Notes: generated by a model not told the origin, from the letters alone. 64,000 bases of DNA from Kribbella catacumbae DSM 19601 (GCF_000372465.1 NZ_AQUZ01000012.1:62355-126354), one strand, 5' to 3'. Positions 35,884 to 45,148 are shown, counted from the first letter of the stretch. Numbers and translations are program-made.

Positions 35884-36654
35884 ATGACAGCTCTACGCGT
35901 CGCGGCGGCACAGATCAGTACCGGAGCGGATCCGGAGGCCAATCTATCCACCGCCACAGAGGCCGTACGCCGGGCCGCTGCCGCCGGCGCCTCGCTGGTC
36001 GCTCTCCCTGAAGCGACCCTGGCCGCTTTCGGCACCGATCTGCGGGCTGTCGCGGAGCCGTTGGACGGACAGTTCGCCACCGGACTGCGCAAGGTCGCGG
36101 CGGAGCTCGGCGTGGTCGTCATCGCAGGCCTCTTCGAACCAGCCGCCGACGGCCGGGTGCACAACACACTCCTCGCGACCGGCCCCGGCGTCGAGGCGTC
36201 GTACCGGAAGATCCATTTGTACGACGCGTTCGGGTCTCGCGAATCCGACCTGGTTGCACCCGGCAAAGACCTGGTGACGATCGAGGTCAGCGGCGTACGC
36301 GTCGGCCTGGCAACCTGCTACGACCTGCGCTTCGCTTCGCAGTTCACGGACCTAGGCCGAGCCGGAGCAGACCTGATCGTCGTACCGGCCTCTTGGGGCG
36401 CAGGCCCCGGCAAAGAAGAACAGTGGGACCTACTGACCCGAGCCCGAGCCTCAGACGCCCAGTCCTGGCTACTGGCCTGCGACCAGGCCTGGACTCCACC
36501 ACAGGGCACCGACCCCCTAGGCATCGGCCGCAGCGCCCTAATCGACCCACTAGGCCACCCCCGAGCTCGCCTAGCTTCCGACGCCGACCTCTTGATCAGC
36601 ACGGTAGACACCGACCTGACCACCGCCGTACGCGCCCGCGTACCGATCCTGTGA
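35884..36654 (+). CDS. Carbon-nitrogen hydrolase (nitrilase superfamily)
   Basis: The 256-residue amidase-type enzyme has the Glu-Lys-Cys triad visible: Glu in LVALPEATLA near residue 42, Lys in YRKIHLYDAFG near 104 and Cys in LATCYDLRFASQF near 140. VVPASWG follows, typical of omega-amidase/NIT2-like branches. GGAGGG precedes the ATG. It is divergent from gntR and shares its operator. With the MFS symporter, DUF2848 protein and cupin it forms a small catabolic unit for an amide- or nitrile-containing acid; the compound is unknown. Confidence 0.93.
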   Translation: MTALRVAAAQISTGADPEANLSTATEAVRRAAAAGASLVALPEATLAAFGTDLRAVAEPLDGQFATGLRKVAAELGVVVIAGLFEPAADGRVHNTLLATGPGVEASYRKIHLYDAFGSRESDLVAPGKDLVTIEVSGVRVGLATCYDLRFASQFTDLGRAGADLIVVPASWGAGPGKEEQWDLLTRARASDAQSWLLACDQAWTPPQGTDPLGIGRSALIDPLGHPRARLASDADLLISTVDTDLTTAVRARVPIL

Positions 36655-36699
36655 CTCCTGGGGCATCTAAGGTTGATCGATGCCATCAGTGTCACTAGC

Positions 36700-36716
36700 G
36701 TTGGCAAATACCCAAC
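36700..36716. promoter_or_regulatory. Small inverted repeat before the AbiEi-like gene
   Basis: GTTGG (36700-36704) and CCAAC (36712-36716) flank a 7-base AT-rich loop, 13 bases before the chosen antitoxin start. AbiEi antitoxins are known to repress their own promoter through inverted repeats, so this is a candidate operator. Confidence 0.4.
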
Positions 36717-36729
36717 GATTGTGACAGTC

Positions 36730-37362
36730 ATGCCGTATGCAGCCGGCCGGATTCCGCCGGATCTAGTTCGACGCGGGCGGGTACTACGCCCGGTCGATGC
36801 CGAGGGGATCTATGTCCAACCGAGGCCGGAGTTCAAGCGGCTCGAGCAGGCAGGGGCCCTCCATCGCTTGGCCAACGGCCACTACGCCGTCGTGCCCGAT
36901 GACGCGGTGGGCACGAACTGGCTGCCTGACCTCGAGGCAGTGGCGATGGGCGTTGCGACCACCGGGGGTCGTACGAACGCTGCGGCATTGATGGGGATCA
37001 GCGCGGCTCGCCTGCACGCCGCGATCCCCAGAGTGGTCAATGTGGCCGTTGTCGCCGTCGCCGACCACCGCAGCAACATCAGGCTGGTCGACCGGGATGC
37101 CGAGATCCAGTTCGTCCGCCGCACCGTCGACAACCTGGATCTGCAACGTCAGGACACTGAACTTGGCAGCGGCTGGGTGACGACAGTCGAGCAGACAACG
37201 CTCGACTTGATCGCCCGTCCACACCTAGGCGGTGTTGCCGAGGCAGCAGAAGAAGCTGTCGACGCCCTGCTTGGCCGCGCCGATCATGAACTCCTGCGCG
37301 ATCTGGCCCAGAAGCAGCGACATCTTGCTGCCCTGAAGCGTGCGCTGTCCGCGAGGAACTAG
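36730..37362 (+). CDS. AbiEi-like antitoxin (type IV toxin-antitoxin)
   Basis: The 210-residue protein has an N-terminal winged-helix-like part with FKRLEQAGALHRLANGHYAVVP and then the AbiEi C-terminal region TNAAALMGISAARLHAAIPR, EIQFVRRTVDNLD and TTVEQTTLDLIARP. AbiEi proteins repress their operon and neutralise the AbiEii nucleotidyltransferase. I preferred ATG 36730; a start at 36673 would add residues overlapping the inverted repeat. The adjacent toxin gene is clearly damaged, so this is an antitoxin left without its partner. Confidence 0.85.
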   Translation: MPYAAGRIPPDLVRRGRVLRPVDAEGIYVQPRPEFKRLEQAGALHRLANGHYAVVPDDAVGTNWLPDLEAVAMGVATTGGRTNAAALMGISAARLHAAIPRVVNVAVVAVADHRSNIRLVDRDAEIQFVRRTVDNLDLQRQDTELGSGWVTTVEQTTLDLIARPHLGGVAEAAEEAVDALLGRADHELLRDLAQKQRHLAALKRALSARN

Positions 37363-37365
37363 CCG

Positions 37366-37688
37366 ATGTTGAACTCAGCCGAAGAGCGCGCGATCGCAGA
37401 TCGTTTCGGGGCCTCAAGACGACAGCATGGTTCGACCGAGCCGCTGCGCGAGATCTGTACGACCTCTGGGCGCTTGCGGCGATCGGTCAACTCACCGCCG
37501 AGGCTGGGCGTCTCTTTGTCCGGTACGGGCCTACCAACCGGCCGCCCGACGACAGCCTGTTCGCCAAAGCACCCGATGAGGATCGTTGGCGTCGCGACCT
37601 CGGCGGGCAGTTGCGGCTCGAGGTCACCGCAGCTGACGCACTGGTGGCGGTCAGGACGGCGTGGGCCAAGGCACGCGCAACGATGTAG
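37366..37688 (+). pseudogene. AbiEii-type toxin remnant with internal deletion and frameshift
   Basis: The first 17 codons (ATG 37366, MLNSAEERAIADRFGAS) look like the N terminus of AbiEii nucleotidyltransferase toxins. From about 37412 another frame reads GLKTTAWFDRAAARDLYDLW and continues to LVAVRTAWAKARATM with a TAG at 37686-37688, which is the C-terminal end of the same family. The middle, with the catalytic nucleotidyltransferase GS/DxD region (roughly 150-200 residues), is missing, and the two pieces are out of frame. The gene starts 3 bases after the antitoxin stop, as intact abiE operons do. Confidence 0.82.
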
Positions 37689-37712
37689 CACCCCGTCGCA
37701 GGTGGGCGATGT

Positions 37713-38030
37713 TCAGGCGAGGCCGTTTTTCTTCATTCGGGCGTTGTACTCGCGCATGCGGGGTGGGTAGCCGACGACGGCGGCGTCGTACGAGGGGATG
37801 CCCAGCTTGTTGAGGAAGGTGTGTGCCCATTGGACCGACGGCACCCGGCGGCGGGTCCACTCGCCGTCGATCGCGACCAGCAGCAGCGTGTAGTCGGTGA
37901 CCGCGGTACGCGGCTCGACGAATCCCTCGACACCTTGCCGTGTCTGGGCGAATTCCCTCAGGTGCGCCTGATCGGGCGTGTCCGACTTGCGCATCGTGCC
38001 CGGCTTCTGCCGGCGACCGAACCACTTCAT
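37713..38030 (-). CDS. Conserved small protein of the lpd-pepA neighbourhood (SCO2178-like)
   Basis: The 105-residue protein begins MKWFGRRQKPGTMRKSD, then TAVTDYTLLLVAIDGEWTRRRV and YDAAVVGYPPRMREYN. I recall close relatives beside lpd and pepA in Streptomyces and other actinobacteria (for example SCO2178). No catalytic motif or membrane segment is visible and its function is unknown. ATG 38030 is the family start; upstream in-frame residues are unlike any relative. It is divergent from lpd. Confidence 0.85.
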   Translation of the reverse strand: MKWFGRRQKPGTMRKSDTPDQAHLREFAQTRQGVEGFVEPRTAVTDYTLLLVAIDGEWTRRRVPSVQWAHTFLNKLGIPSYDAAVVGYPPRMREYNARMKKNGLA

Positions 38031-38164
38031 GGGAGCAAGTGTCCACCATTCCCGCAAATCCGGCCCGGGAGCGACGCGAGCCGACGACGGTGACAAGATG
38101 TCGCCCGGGCCGGAACTCCGCGATCCGGGGCCGCCCGCCGACCTTGACGCCCACGGAGGAACTC

Positions 38165-39553
38165 GTGACGAACACGGCAGACAGCACCACGACATACGAC
38201 CTGCTGATCCTCGGCGGAGGCAGTGGTGGCTACGCCGCCGCGCTGCGCGCCGCAGTACTGGGCATGTCGGTGGCTCTGGTGGAGAAGGACAAACTCGGCG
38301 GCACCTGCCTGCACCGCGGCTGCATCCCGACCAAGGCGCTGCTGCACGCGGCCGAGGTCGCGGACTCGGCCCGCGAGGGCGAGCAGTTCGGGGTCCGGAC
38401 GACGCTCGAGGGCGTCGACATGGGCGGCGTGAACAAGTACAAGGACGGTGTCGTCGACCGGCTGTTCAAGGGGCTGCAGGGACAGATCAAGTCCCGCGGC
38501 ATCACCGTGATCGAGGGTGAGGGGCGGCTGACCTCCCCGACGACGGTCGCCGTCGGCGGTACGACGTACACGGGTAAGAACGTCATCATCGCGTCCGGCT
38601 CGTACTCGCGGTCGCTGCCCGGGCTGGAGATCGACGGCAACCGGGTGATCGCCAGCGAGCACGCGCTGACGCTCGACCGGGTGCCCGAGTCCGCGGTGGT
38701 CCTCGGCGGCGGCGTGATCGGTGTCGAGTTCGCCAGCGCGTGGACCTCGTTCGGCACCAAGGTGACGATCGTCGAGGCGCTCCCACGACTGGTGCCGGCC
38801 GAGGACGCCGACTGCAGCAAGACGCTCGAGCGGGCCTTCCGCAAGCGCAAGATCGGCTTCAAGACCGGTACGTCGTTCGAATCGGTCGAGGTGGTGGACA
38901 ACGGCGTCCGGGTGACCGTCGCCGGTGGCGAGGTGATCGAGGCCGAGCTGCTCCTGGTCGCCGTCGGTCGCGGCCCGAACACCGCCGGGCTGGGGTACGA
39001 GGAGGTTGGCGTCGCGCTCGACCGCGGCTTCGTCACCGTCGACGAGCACCTGCAGACGAGCGTGCCGGGCGTCTACGCGGTCGGCGACATCGTTCCGGGC
39101 CTGCAACTCGCGCACCGCGGCTTCCAGCAGGGCATCTTCGTCGCCGAGCACATCGCCGGGCTGAAGCCGGCCCTGATCGACGAGGCCGGCATCCCGCGCG
39201 TCACGTACTCCGAGCCCGAGGTCGCCTCGGTCGGGCTGACCGAGGAGCAGGCGAAGGCGAAGTACGGCGAGGTCGAGATCCTCAACTACAACCTCGGCGG
39301 CAACGGCAAGAGCCAGATCCTCAAGACGCAGGGCTTCGTGAAGCTCGTCCGCGCCAAGGACGGCGCCGTGGTCGGCCTGCACATGGTCGGATCCCGGGTC
39401 GGCGAACTGATCGGCGAGGCGCAGCTGATCTACAACTGGGAGGCCTTCCCCGCCGACGTCGCCCCGCTGGTGCACGCCCACCCGACCCAGAACGAGGCCC
39501 TCGGCGAAGCGCATCTCGCGCTGGCTGGAAAGCCTTTGCACTTTCATGAATAG
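38165..39553 (+). CDS. lpdA: Dihydrolipoyl dehydrogenase (E3)
   Basis: The 462-residue flavoprotein reoxidises dihydrolipoyl groups of 2-oxoacid dehydrogenases and the glycine cleavage system with NAD. The FAD motif is LGGGSGGYAAALRAA at residue 14. The redox-active disulfide is in GGTCLHRGCIPTKALLH, the NAD motif is VLGGGVIGVEFAS, and the C-terminal His-Glu pair is in HAHPTQNEALGEAHLAL. GTG 38165 is preceded by GGAGG. It lies upstream of the E2 gene and probably forms one transcription unit with it. Confidence 0.97.
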   Translation: MTNTADSTTTYDLLILGGGSGGYAAALRAAVLGMSVALVEKDKLGGTCLHRGCIPTKALLHAAEVADSAREGEQFGVRTTLEGVDMGGVNKYKDGVVDRLFKGLQGQIKSRGITVIEGEGRLTSPTTVAVGGTTYTGKNVIIASGSYSRSLPGLEIDGNRVIASEHALTLDRVPESAVVLGGGVIGVEFASAWTSFGTKVTIVEALPRLVPAEDADCSKTLERAFRKRKIGFKTGTSFESVEVVDNGVRVTVAGGEVIEAELLLVAVGRGPNTAGLGYEEVGVALDRGFVTVDEHLQTSVPGVYAVGDIVPGLQLAHRGFQQGIFVAEHIAGLKPALIDEAGIPRVTYSEPEVASVGLTEEQAKAKYGEVEILNYNLGGNGKSQILKTQGFVKLVRAKDGAVVGLHMVGSRVGELIGEAQLIYNWEAFPADVAPLVHAHPTQNEALGEAHLALAGKPLHFHE

Positions 39554-39676
39554 ATGACAGCCACGAGTAGTTTTTGACCGTATCGATCGGCGGGACTCGT
39601 GTGACCCAGATCCCGCCGGTTCGAGCGGCACCGTAGGCTGACACTCGACCGATCAGACGAAGGAGCAACGACCGTC

Positions 39677-41629
39677 ATGCCGACCTCTGTATCCCTGCCG
39701 GCCCTCGGGGAGAGCGTCACCGAAGGAACCGTCACCCGCTGGCTCAAGCAGGTCGGTGACACGGTTGCCGTCGACGAGCCCCTGCTGGAGGTCTCGACCG
39801 ACAAGGTCGACACCGAGATCCCGTCACCCGTGGCTGGCACGCTGCTGGAGATCAAGGCCGCCGAGGACGAGACCGTCGAGGTCGGTGCCGAACTCGCCGT
39901 CATCGGCGACGCCGGCGAATCCACGGGTTCCGACGCGTCCGCCGCTTCCGCTCCCGCTTCCGCTCCGGCCGAGCAGGCGCCCGCCGCTGCTGACTCAGCT
40001 CCTGCGGCAGCACCTGCCGCTGAGCAGGCCGCGCCTGCTGAGCAAGCTCCGGCGCCGGCCGCTCAGGCCGCACCCGAGGCACAGGCCGCACCGGAGGCGC
40101 AGTCTGCTCCGGCCGCGGAGCAGGCCCCGTCTGGCGGCGCCTCTTCCGGTACGTCGGTCACGCTGCCGGCGCTGGGTGAGAGCGTCACCGAGGGCACGGT
40201 CACCCGCTGGCTGAAGCAGGTCGGCGACGACGTCGCGGTCGACGAGCCGCTGCTGGAGGTCTCGACCGACAAGGTCGACACCGAGATCCCTTCACCGGTC
40301 GCCGGCAAACTGCTGGAGATCAAGGTCGCCGAGGACGAGACCGTCGAGGTCGGCGCCGAGCTCGCCATCGTCGGCTCCGGCAACGCCGCACCTGCGGCAG
40401 CCTCTGCGCCCGCCGACTCCGCTCCGGCTGCTCCCGCCCCGGCCCCCGCCGCTGAGGCACAGGCTCCGGCCGCGCAGGCTCCGGCCGCCGCACCTGCGGC
40501 AGCTCCCGCCCCGCAGTCGGCTCCCGCCCAGGCACCCGCACCGCAGAGCGCTCCGGCCGCGCAGCCCGCTGCTCAGGCTCCTGCTCCGCAGACTGCCCAG
40601 CCCGCAGCTCAGGCTCCGGCCCCGCAGGCCACCCAGACGCAGGCTCCCGCCGCGTCCGCACCTTCGGCTCCGGCGGCTTCGTCGAACGGCTCCTCCTCCG
40701 ACGGTCCGAACTACGTCACGCCGCTGGTCCGCAAGCTGGCTGCGGAGCACCAGGTCGACCTCGGCGCAGTACAGGGCACCGGTGTCGGTGGCCGCATCCG
40801 CAAGCAGGACGTGCTTGCTGCAGCCGAGGCCCAGAAGGCTGCGGCCGCCGCAGCTCCGGCACCGGCCGCCGCTTCCAGCTCCGCCCCCGCGGCGAAGTCG
40901 GCTGCAGTGGTCAGCCCGCTGCGCGGTACGACCGAGAAGATGAGCCGGATCCGCAAGGCCATCGCCAACCACATGGTCAACTCGCTGCACGTCTCGGCGC
41001 AGCTGACCACGGTGGTCGAGGTCGACGTCACCGAGATCGCCAAGCTCCGGACCGCGAAGAAGGCCGAGTTCGAGGCCCGCGAGGGCGTCAAGCTGTCCTT
41101 CCTGCCGTTCTTCGCGCTCGCCGCGGTGGACGCGCTGAAGCAGTACCCGAAGCTGAACGCCTCGATCAACGACGAGGCCGGCGAGGTCACGTACCACGCG
41201 GCCGAGCACCTGGGTATCGCCGTCGACGCCGAGAAGGGCCTGATGGTCCCGGTCGTGCACAACGCCGGTGACCTGAACATCGCCGGCCTGGCGAAGAAGA
41301 TCGCCGACCTGGCCGACCGCACCCGCAGCAACAAGGTGCTGCCGGACGAGATGGCGGGCGGCACGTTCACGATCACCAACACCGGTAGCCGTGGCGCGCT
41401 GTTCGACACCCCGATCCTGAACCAGCCGCAGGTCGGCATGCTCGGGACCGGCGCGGTCGTCAAGCGCCCGGTCGTGATCACCCACCCGGAGCTCGGCGAG
41501 ACGATCGCGATCCGGCAGATGGTCTACCTGGCGCTGACCTACGACCACCGCCTGGTCGACGGTGCCGACGCGGCCCGCTACCTGACCGCGGTCAAGCAGC
41601 GCCTGGAAGAAGCACAGTTCGACGTCTGA
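39677..41629 (+). CDS. sucB: 2-oxoglutarate dehydrogenase E2, dihydrolipoamide succinyltransferase
   Basis: The 650-residue protein has two N-terminal lipoyl domains (about residues 1-78 and 160-237), each with the lipoylated lysine in [14 protein letters not shown]. They are separated by long Ala/Pro-rich linkers. A peripheral-subunit-binding domain follows ([17 protein letters not shown], about 350-388), then the catalytic domain ending in [16 protein letters not shown] with the active-site His. The two lipoyl domains are nearly identical at DNA level, suggesting recent duplication or conversion. Together with lpdA it serves central carbon metabolism and depends on the lipB/lipA genes further right. 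Confidence 0.97.
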   Translation: MPTSVSLPALGESVTEGTVTRWLKQVGDTVAVDEPLLEVSTDKVDTEIPSPVAGTLLEIKAAEDETVEVGAELAVIGDAGESTGSDASAASAPASAPAEQAPAAADSAPAAAPAAEQAAPAEQAPAPAAQAAPEAQAAPEAQSAPAAEQAPSGGASSGTSVTLPALGESVTEGTVTRWLKQVGDDVAVDEPLLEVSTDKVDTEIPSPVAGKLLEIKVAEDETVEVGAELAIVGSGNAAPAAASAPADSAPAAPAPAPAAEAQAPAAQAPAAAPAAAPAPQSAPAQAPAPQSAPAAQPAAQAPAPQTAQPAAQAPAPQATQTQAPAASAPSAPAASSNGSSSDGPNYVTPLVRKLAAEHQVDLGAVQGTGVGGRIRKQDVLAAAEAQKAAAAAAPAPAAASSSAPAAKSAAVVSPLRGTTEKMSRIRKAIANHMVNSLHVSAQLTTVVEVDVTEIAKLRTAKKAEFEAREGVKLSFLPFFALAAVDALKQYPKLNASINDEAGEVTYHAAEHLGIAVDAEKGLMVPVVHNAGDLNIAGLAKKIADLADRTRSNKVLPDEMAGGTFTITNTGSRGALFDTPILNQPQVGMLGTGAVVKRPVVITHPELGETIAIRQMVYLALTYDHRLVDGADAARYLTAVKQRLEEAQFDV

Positions 41630-41660
41630 TCCACCCCGAGAAGCCGGAGCTGACCGACTC

Positions 41661-42548
41661 GTGAAGTACGTGCTCGCCGGTTCCTCCGGCTTCCTCGGCA
41701 AGTCCCTCGCCCGCGACCTGGTGGCCGACGGCCACCAGGTCATCCGGCTGGTCCGGCGCGAGCCGTCCCAGCCGAGCGAGGTCCGGTGGGACCCGGCCCG
41801 CGGGCAGTTGGATCCCGCCGTACTCGAGAACGCCGACGTCCTGGTCAACCTGGCCGGCGCGAACATCGGCCGGCCGTGGACTCCGACGTACCGGAAGACC
41901 ATCCGCGAGAGCAGAGTCAGTACTACAGCCACGCTCGCCGCGGCCGCTGCGCAATTGGAGCGGCGACCGGTGTTCATCACGCAGAGCGGCGTGGGCGGCT
42001 ACGGCAAGGATTGCGGCGACCGAATCCTCACCGAGGAGTCCGAACTCGGCGACGGCTTCCTCGCCGACGTCGTACGAGTCTGGGAAGGCGCGGCCGACCC
42101 CGCACGCGAGGCCGGCTGCCGCGTGATCGCCTTGCGTACAGGCGTCGTCCTCAACCGCTCGGCACCTGCCTTCCAATTGCTGTCGCTGCCGTTCCGCCTG
42201 GGCGTCGGCGGCCGCCTCGGCTCCGGCAAGCAGTACTTCCCCGTCGTCTCCCTGACCGACTGGCAACGCGCCGTCCGCCACTGCGCCGAAAACGACCAGG
42301 TAAACGGCCCGGTCAACGTGACGCTCCCCGAGCCCACCACCAACCAAGAACTAACAAAGGCCCTGGGCGCAGCCCTTCACCGCCCAACGCTGATCCCCAT
42401 CCCGTCCTTCGTCCTGACCACAGTGTTAGGCGAATTCGCCTGGGAACTCCTCGGCAGCAACCGAGCCCTCCCCAACGCACTGCTGACCTCGGGCTTCACC
42501 TTCAACCACCCGACAGTGACCAGCGCCCTCGAGTCAGCCCTCACTTGA
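41661..42548 (+). CDS. TIGR01777-family sugar-nucleotide epimerase-like protein
   Basis: The 295-residue atypical short-chain dehydrogenase has an N terminus KYVLAGSSGFLGKSLARDL holding the GxxGxxG-type nucleotide site. VLVNLAGANIGRPWT, VFITQSGVGGYG and LRTGVVL follow, matching the TIGR01777/YfcH family. The C-terminal DUF1731-like part is seen in FVLTTVLGEFAWELLGSNRALPN. Function is unproved. It starts with GTG 32 bases after sucB and is often found in the lipoate/sucB neighbourhood in actinobacteria. Confidence 0.92.
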   Translation: MKYVLAGSSGFLGKSLARDLVADGHQVIRLVRREPSQPSEVRWDPARGQLDPAVLENADVLVNLAGANIGRPWTPTYRKTIRESRVSTTATLAAAAAQLERRPVFITQSGVGGYGKDCGDRILTEESELGDGFLADVVRVWEGAADPAREAGCRVIALRTGVVLNRSAPAFQLLSLPFRLGVGGRLGSGKQYFPVVSLTDWQRAVRHCAENDQVNGPVNVTLPEPTTNQELTKALGAALHRPTLIPIPSFVLTTVLGEFAWELLGSNRALPNALLTSGFTFNHPTVTSALESALT

Positions 42549-42656
42549 GGCTTATTCCCAGCTGACGCGGTACACAAGACACCGCGCACAGACGCCACGC
42601 ACACCCAGCGCCGGCGAGACACCACGCAGTACCGCGGCCGGCGCACGCATGCCCCC

Positions 42657-42684
42657 GATGCCTCGATGCCTCGATGCCTCGATG
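42657..42684. repeat. 8-bp tandem repeat (GATGCCTC x 3.5)
   Basis: Three perfect GATGCCTC units at 42657-42680 are followed by GATG. The unit is not a multiple of three, which supports a non-coding region and predicts length variation between strains. Confidence 0.85.
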
Positions 42685-42726
42685 AACGACCGCACATCCG
42701 ATGCTCAGCTAGAACTGCCGTGCGAG

Positions 42727-43031
42727 GCCGCCGGGCGATTGGGCGCGGCGACGAACTGCGTGGGAGGGCCACCGACGTTTGCGCTCGGAGGCACGCGAGG
42801 CACACCCACCGCACTCAACCCGCCCACTCAAGAGAGCCAGCGCCACCGACGCAGTTCATGAGCCGCGACGAAGGAGCTGCGAACCGGGCGGGCGCGTGCA
42901 CTTCTGTGGGCTCAACCTCTCGACGGATGGTTCGCCCGCTGGTCTGCCAATGGGCGAACCCCTCGAACCGGGGTTGACCCCACGCATCGCGCGGCCAATG
43001 GCACCCAACCACCCGGCGGCCGGGCAGTTGA
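42727..43031. repeat. About 302-bp tandem repeat, unit 1
   Basis: It begins GCCGCCGGGCG. Anchor points in this unit (ACCGAC at 42771; GGTCTGCC at 42941) recur 301-302 bases later. Inside is palindrome copy B: GGTTCGCCC (42929-42937) / GGGCGAACC (42952-42960) with a 14-base loop, followed by GGGGTTGACCCC (42970-42981). The two units are about 90% identical by eye. Confidence 0.82.
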
Positions 43032-43337
43032 GCCGCCGGGCGCGGCGACGAAGGAGCTGCGTGGGGAGGCCACCGACATTGGCGCTCGGAGGCACGCGAG
43101 ACTCGCCCACCGCACTCAACCCTCCCACTCAACAAAGCCCGCGCCACCGACACAGGCCATGAGCCGCGACGAAGGAGCCGCGAACCGGGCCGGGCGCGTG
43201 CACTTCTGTGGGCTCAACCTCTCGACGGATGGTTCGCCCGCTGGTCTGCCAATGGGCGAACCCCTCGAACCGGGGTTGACCCCACCCTTCACGCAGCCAA
43301 TGGCACCCAACCACCCGGCGGCCGGGCGGCATGGAGC
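43032..43337. repeat. About 302-bp tandem repeat, unit 2
   Basis: Second copy, starting GCCGCCGGGCG at 43032. Its palindrome (copy C) is GGTTCGCCC (43231-43239) / GGGCGAACC (43254-43262), again with a 14-base loop containing TGGTCTGCCA. The stretch around the palindrome is essentially identical to unit 1, while the flanks carry substitutions and small indels. Confidence 0.82.
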
Positions 43338-43454
43338 CGCGTGGGGGGTTGTTGCCCCCGTCGTACTCGCTCAGTCCAGTCAGCGGGCCCAGCCAGACGC
43401 AGTCACGAGCGGCGACGGAGGGCTGCGTGGGGAGGGTACTGGCCTTTGGGGTGG

Positions 43455-45041
43455 TCAGGCTTTGGTGATTGTGGAGATGCGCCAGGTGGTGGTGTTGGTG
43501 GTTAGCGTTAGGCGGCGGGCTGTTGGTTGGCCGGGTGGGAGGGTGGTTCGCTGGCCGGAGGCGGTGACTGCTACTCCTGAGATCAGGCGGTCGACGATTC
43601 GTAGTACGACGGTGGTTTTGCCTGGGGTTTCTACTGTGACGGTTTCGATCTGCATGCGGAGGCCTTCGATGCGGATGTGGCGGTCGCGGTAGGAGGTCAG
43701 GAGGGCGCGGTCGGCTGACCAGGGTGGGCTGCCGGGGACGTAGATGGCGTTCAGGTCGGCTGGGTTGAGGGTGGAGAAGGCTCGGGAGCGGCGTGCGTCT
43801 AGAGCCTGCAAGGTCTGCATCCACTTCTTGCTCTCCCCCGTTTGGGTCCGCTGGTGCGGGGCGGGGGTTGAGGCGCTGGTCGTGGCGGAGGTTGGGGAGC
43901 TGGTCGCGTGGGGTGCTGTCGGCGTGGGCGGTGGGGGTGGAGGGGTTGATTTGTCGGCCGCGGCGGTCGAGCTGGTGGCGGGGTGAGCTAGGACGCCGAG
44001 GGTTGCCAGGCCTATGGCGACGGTGACTAGAGCGCCGGCTCCGCAGGCCGCGAGGATTCCGTAGGCCGCACGCTTCGTACGCAGGAGCTGGCGGACGGAT
44101 TGGCGGCGAGTGGATTGACGGCGGGCCGATCTGCGATGAGTTGGCCGCGACAGGCGGCCGCTCGCGCTGGCGGCGCGGGCGGATCGCAACGTGCCAGGTG
44201 CGGATCGCGTGGTGTCAGGGGCGGATCGCGATGTGGCGAGGGTGGGGCGCGGGGTTGTGGGGGTTGGATGCGGGGTGGTGGGGGTTGCCTGCGTGGGCGT
44301 GGGGGTTGGCTGCGGGGTGTTGGTGGGTGGTGGCGGGCTGGGGTGTTGGGTGGCTGAATCCGTCGGGGTTGATGGGTCGCGGGGAGGGGGTGGTGTGGGG
44401 TGGTAGTCCTGGGTGAAGCCGAGGTCTATGGGGAGGGGGTGGGCGCGGTGGAGGGATTGTTGGGCTAGGAGGTCGCCGTTGGTGGTGAAGAGGGATGGGG
44501 GGAAGGTTTTGGTGTCGCCGCCGGCTTCGTGGGCGATGGTGCCGAGGGCTGCGAGGTCGGCTTCGGGGGTGCTGGGCGGGGCATGAGTGCGGAGGCCGGC
44601 GTCGGTGATGACGGGGCGGCCGTCGGCGTCGAACATGATGTCGTCGATGCCGAGGTGGCCGTGAGTGAGACCGACTTGGTGCAGGGCGGATAAGCCCTGG
44701 GCGAGCGGGCTGATCAGCGTCACCAGTTCGCCGGGTGACAACGCGCCCCGGCGCTCCAGCAGAGACGCAAGCGTGCCGGCAGCGACGTACTGGCTGAAGA
44801 GGAGCCATTCGCGGTCGGACTCTCTGACTTCGAGTAGGCGGGCGACGTGGGGATGGTCGATGGTGCGGGCGAGTTCGAGGTCGCCGAGGAAGTCGCTCTT
44901 CACCGCGACGGCGGCCTTGGGGATGCGTTTGAGCACAGCGTGCCGCCCGGTGGCCAGGTCGCGGAGCAGCCAGACCGTGCCGGCTGATCCAGACCCGAGC
45001 CCACGGCGCAGGCTGTAGCCGGAGATGTCTTCGAGTGCCAT
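43455..45041 (-). CDS. Membrane-anchored protein-kinase-like protein, probable pseudokinase
   Basis: The 528-residue protein has an N-terminal kinase-like domain (about residues 8-220) with a glycine loop [10 protein letters not shown] and the ATP-site lysine in AVLKRIPK. The catalytic loop reads [12 protein letters not shown] where HRDxKPxN is expected, and DFG is replaced by DAG. The catalytic Asp, the Lys and the Asn are therefore all missing. A Pro/Thr-rich linker, a basic stretch, one membrane helix (about 345-370) and an external Thr/Pro-rich stalk with a small C-terminal domain follow. It is likely a signalling scaffold. It is divergent from lipB. Confidence 0.85.
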   Translation of the reverse strand: MALEDISGYSLRRGLGSGSAGTVWLLRDLATGRHAVLKRIPKAAVAVKSDFLGDLELARTIDHPHVARLLEVRESDREWLLFSQYVAAGTLASLLERRGALSPGELVTLISPLAQGLSALHQVGLTHGHLGIDDIMFDADGRPVITDAGLRTHAPPSTPEADLAALGTIAHEAGGDTKTFPPSLFTTNGDLLAQQSLHRAHPLPIDLGFTQDYHPTPPPPRDPSTPTDSATQHPSPPPPTNTPQPTPTPTQATPTTPHPTPTTPRPTLATSRSAPDTTRSAPGTLRSARAASASGRLSRPTHRRSARRQSTRRQSVRQLLRTKRAAYGILAACGAGALVTVAIGLATLGVLAHPATSSTAAADKSTPPPPPPTPTAPHATSSPTSATTSASTPAPHQRTQTGESKKWMQTLQALDARRSRAFSTLNPADLNAIYVPGSPPWSADRALLTSYRDRHIRIEGLRMQIETVTVETPGKTTVVLRIVDRLISGVAVTASGQRTTLPPGQPTARRLTLTTNTTTWRISTITKA

Positions 45042-45148
45042 ACCCAAGAGAGTGCCCGGATCGGCGCCGGCACTCCGGAAGTTATCCACAGCCACCGCCC
45101 CGACCGGCGTCCTGTGGATGGCGGCGAACGGCCGCCGATCGGTCCGCC

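Larger units (their letters stand above)
42549..43454. other. 906-base gene-free region built of tandem repeats
   Basis: No real gene is visible; the open frames here come from repeat DNA with unlike reading frames. From left to right it holds an 8-bp microsatellite (42657-42684), two copies of a roughly 302-base unit (about 42727-43031 and 43032-43337), a GGGGG/CCCCC hairpin near 43355-43371, and the start of a third unit at about 43408-43440 that abuts the pseudokinase stop. Confidence 0.8.

Noticed and set aside
36673-36729. Longer N terminus for the AbiEi-like antitoxin
   Set aside because: It would cover the inverted repeat expected to be its operator, and the added residues do not resemble the family. 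It cannot be excluded entirely.
42665-43324. Several short open frames in the tandem-repeat region
   Set aside because: Different units are open in different frames on both strands, and the 8-bp repeat would shift any frame, so they come from repeat DNA and are not genes.
42744-43345. CRISPR array or tRNA cluster in the repeat region
   Set aside because: The units are about 302 bases with no short spaced repeats. The TTCG-containing hairpins lack a cloverleaf and acceptor stem. No tRNA, rRNA or cas gene was recognised anywhere in the window.
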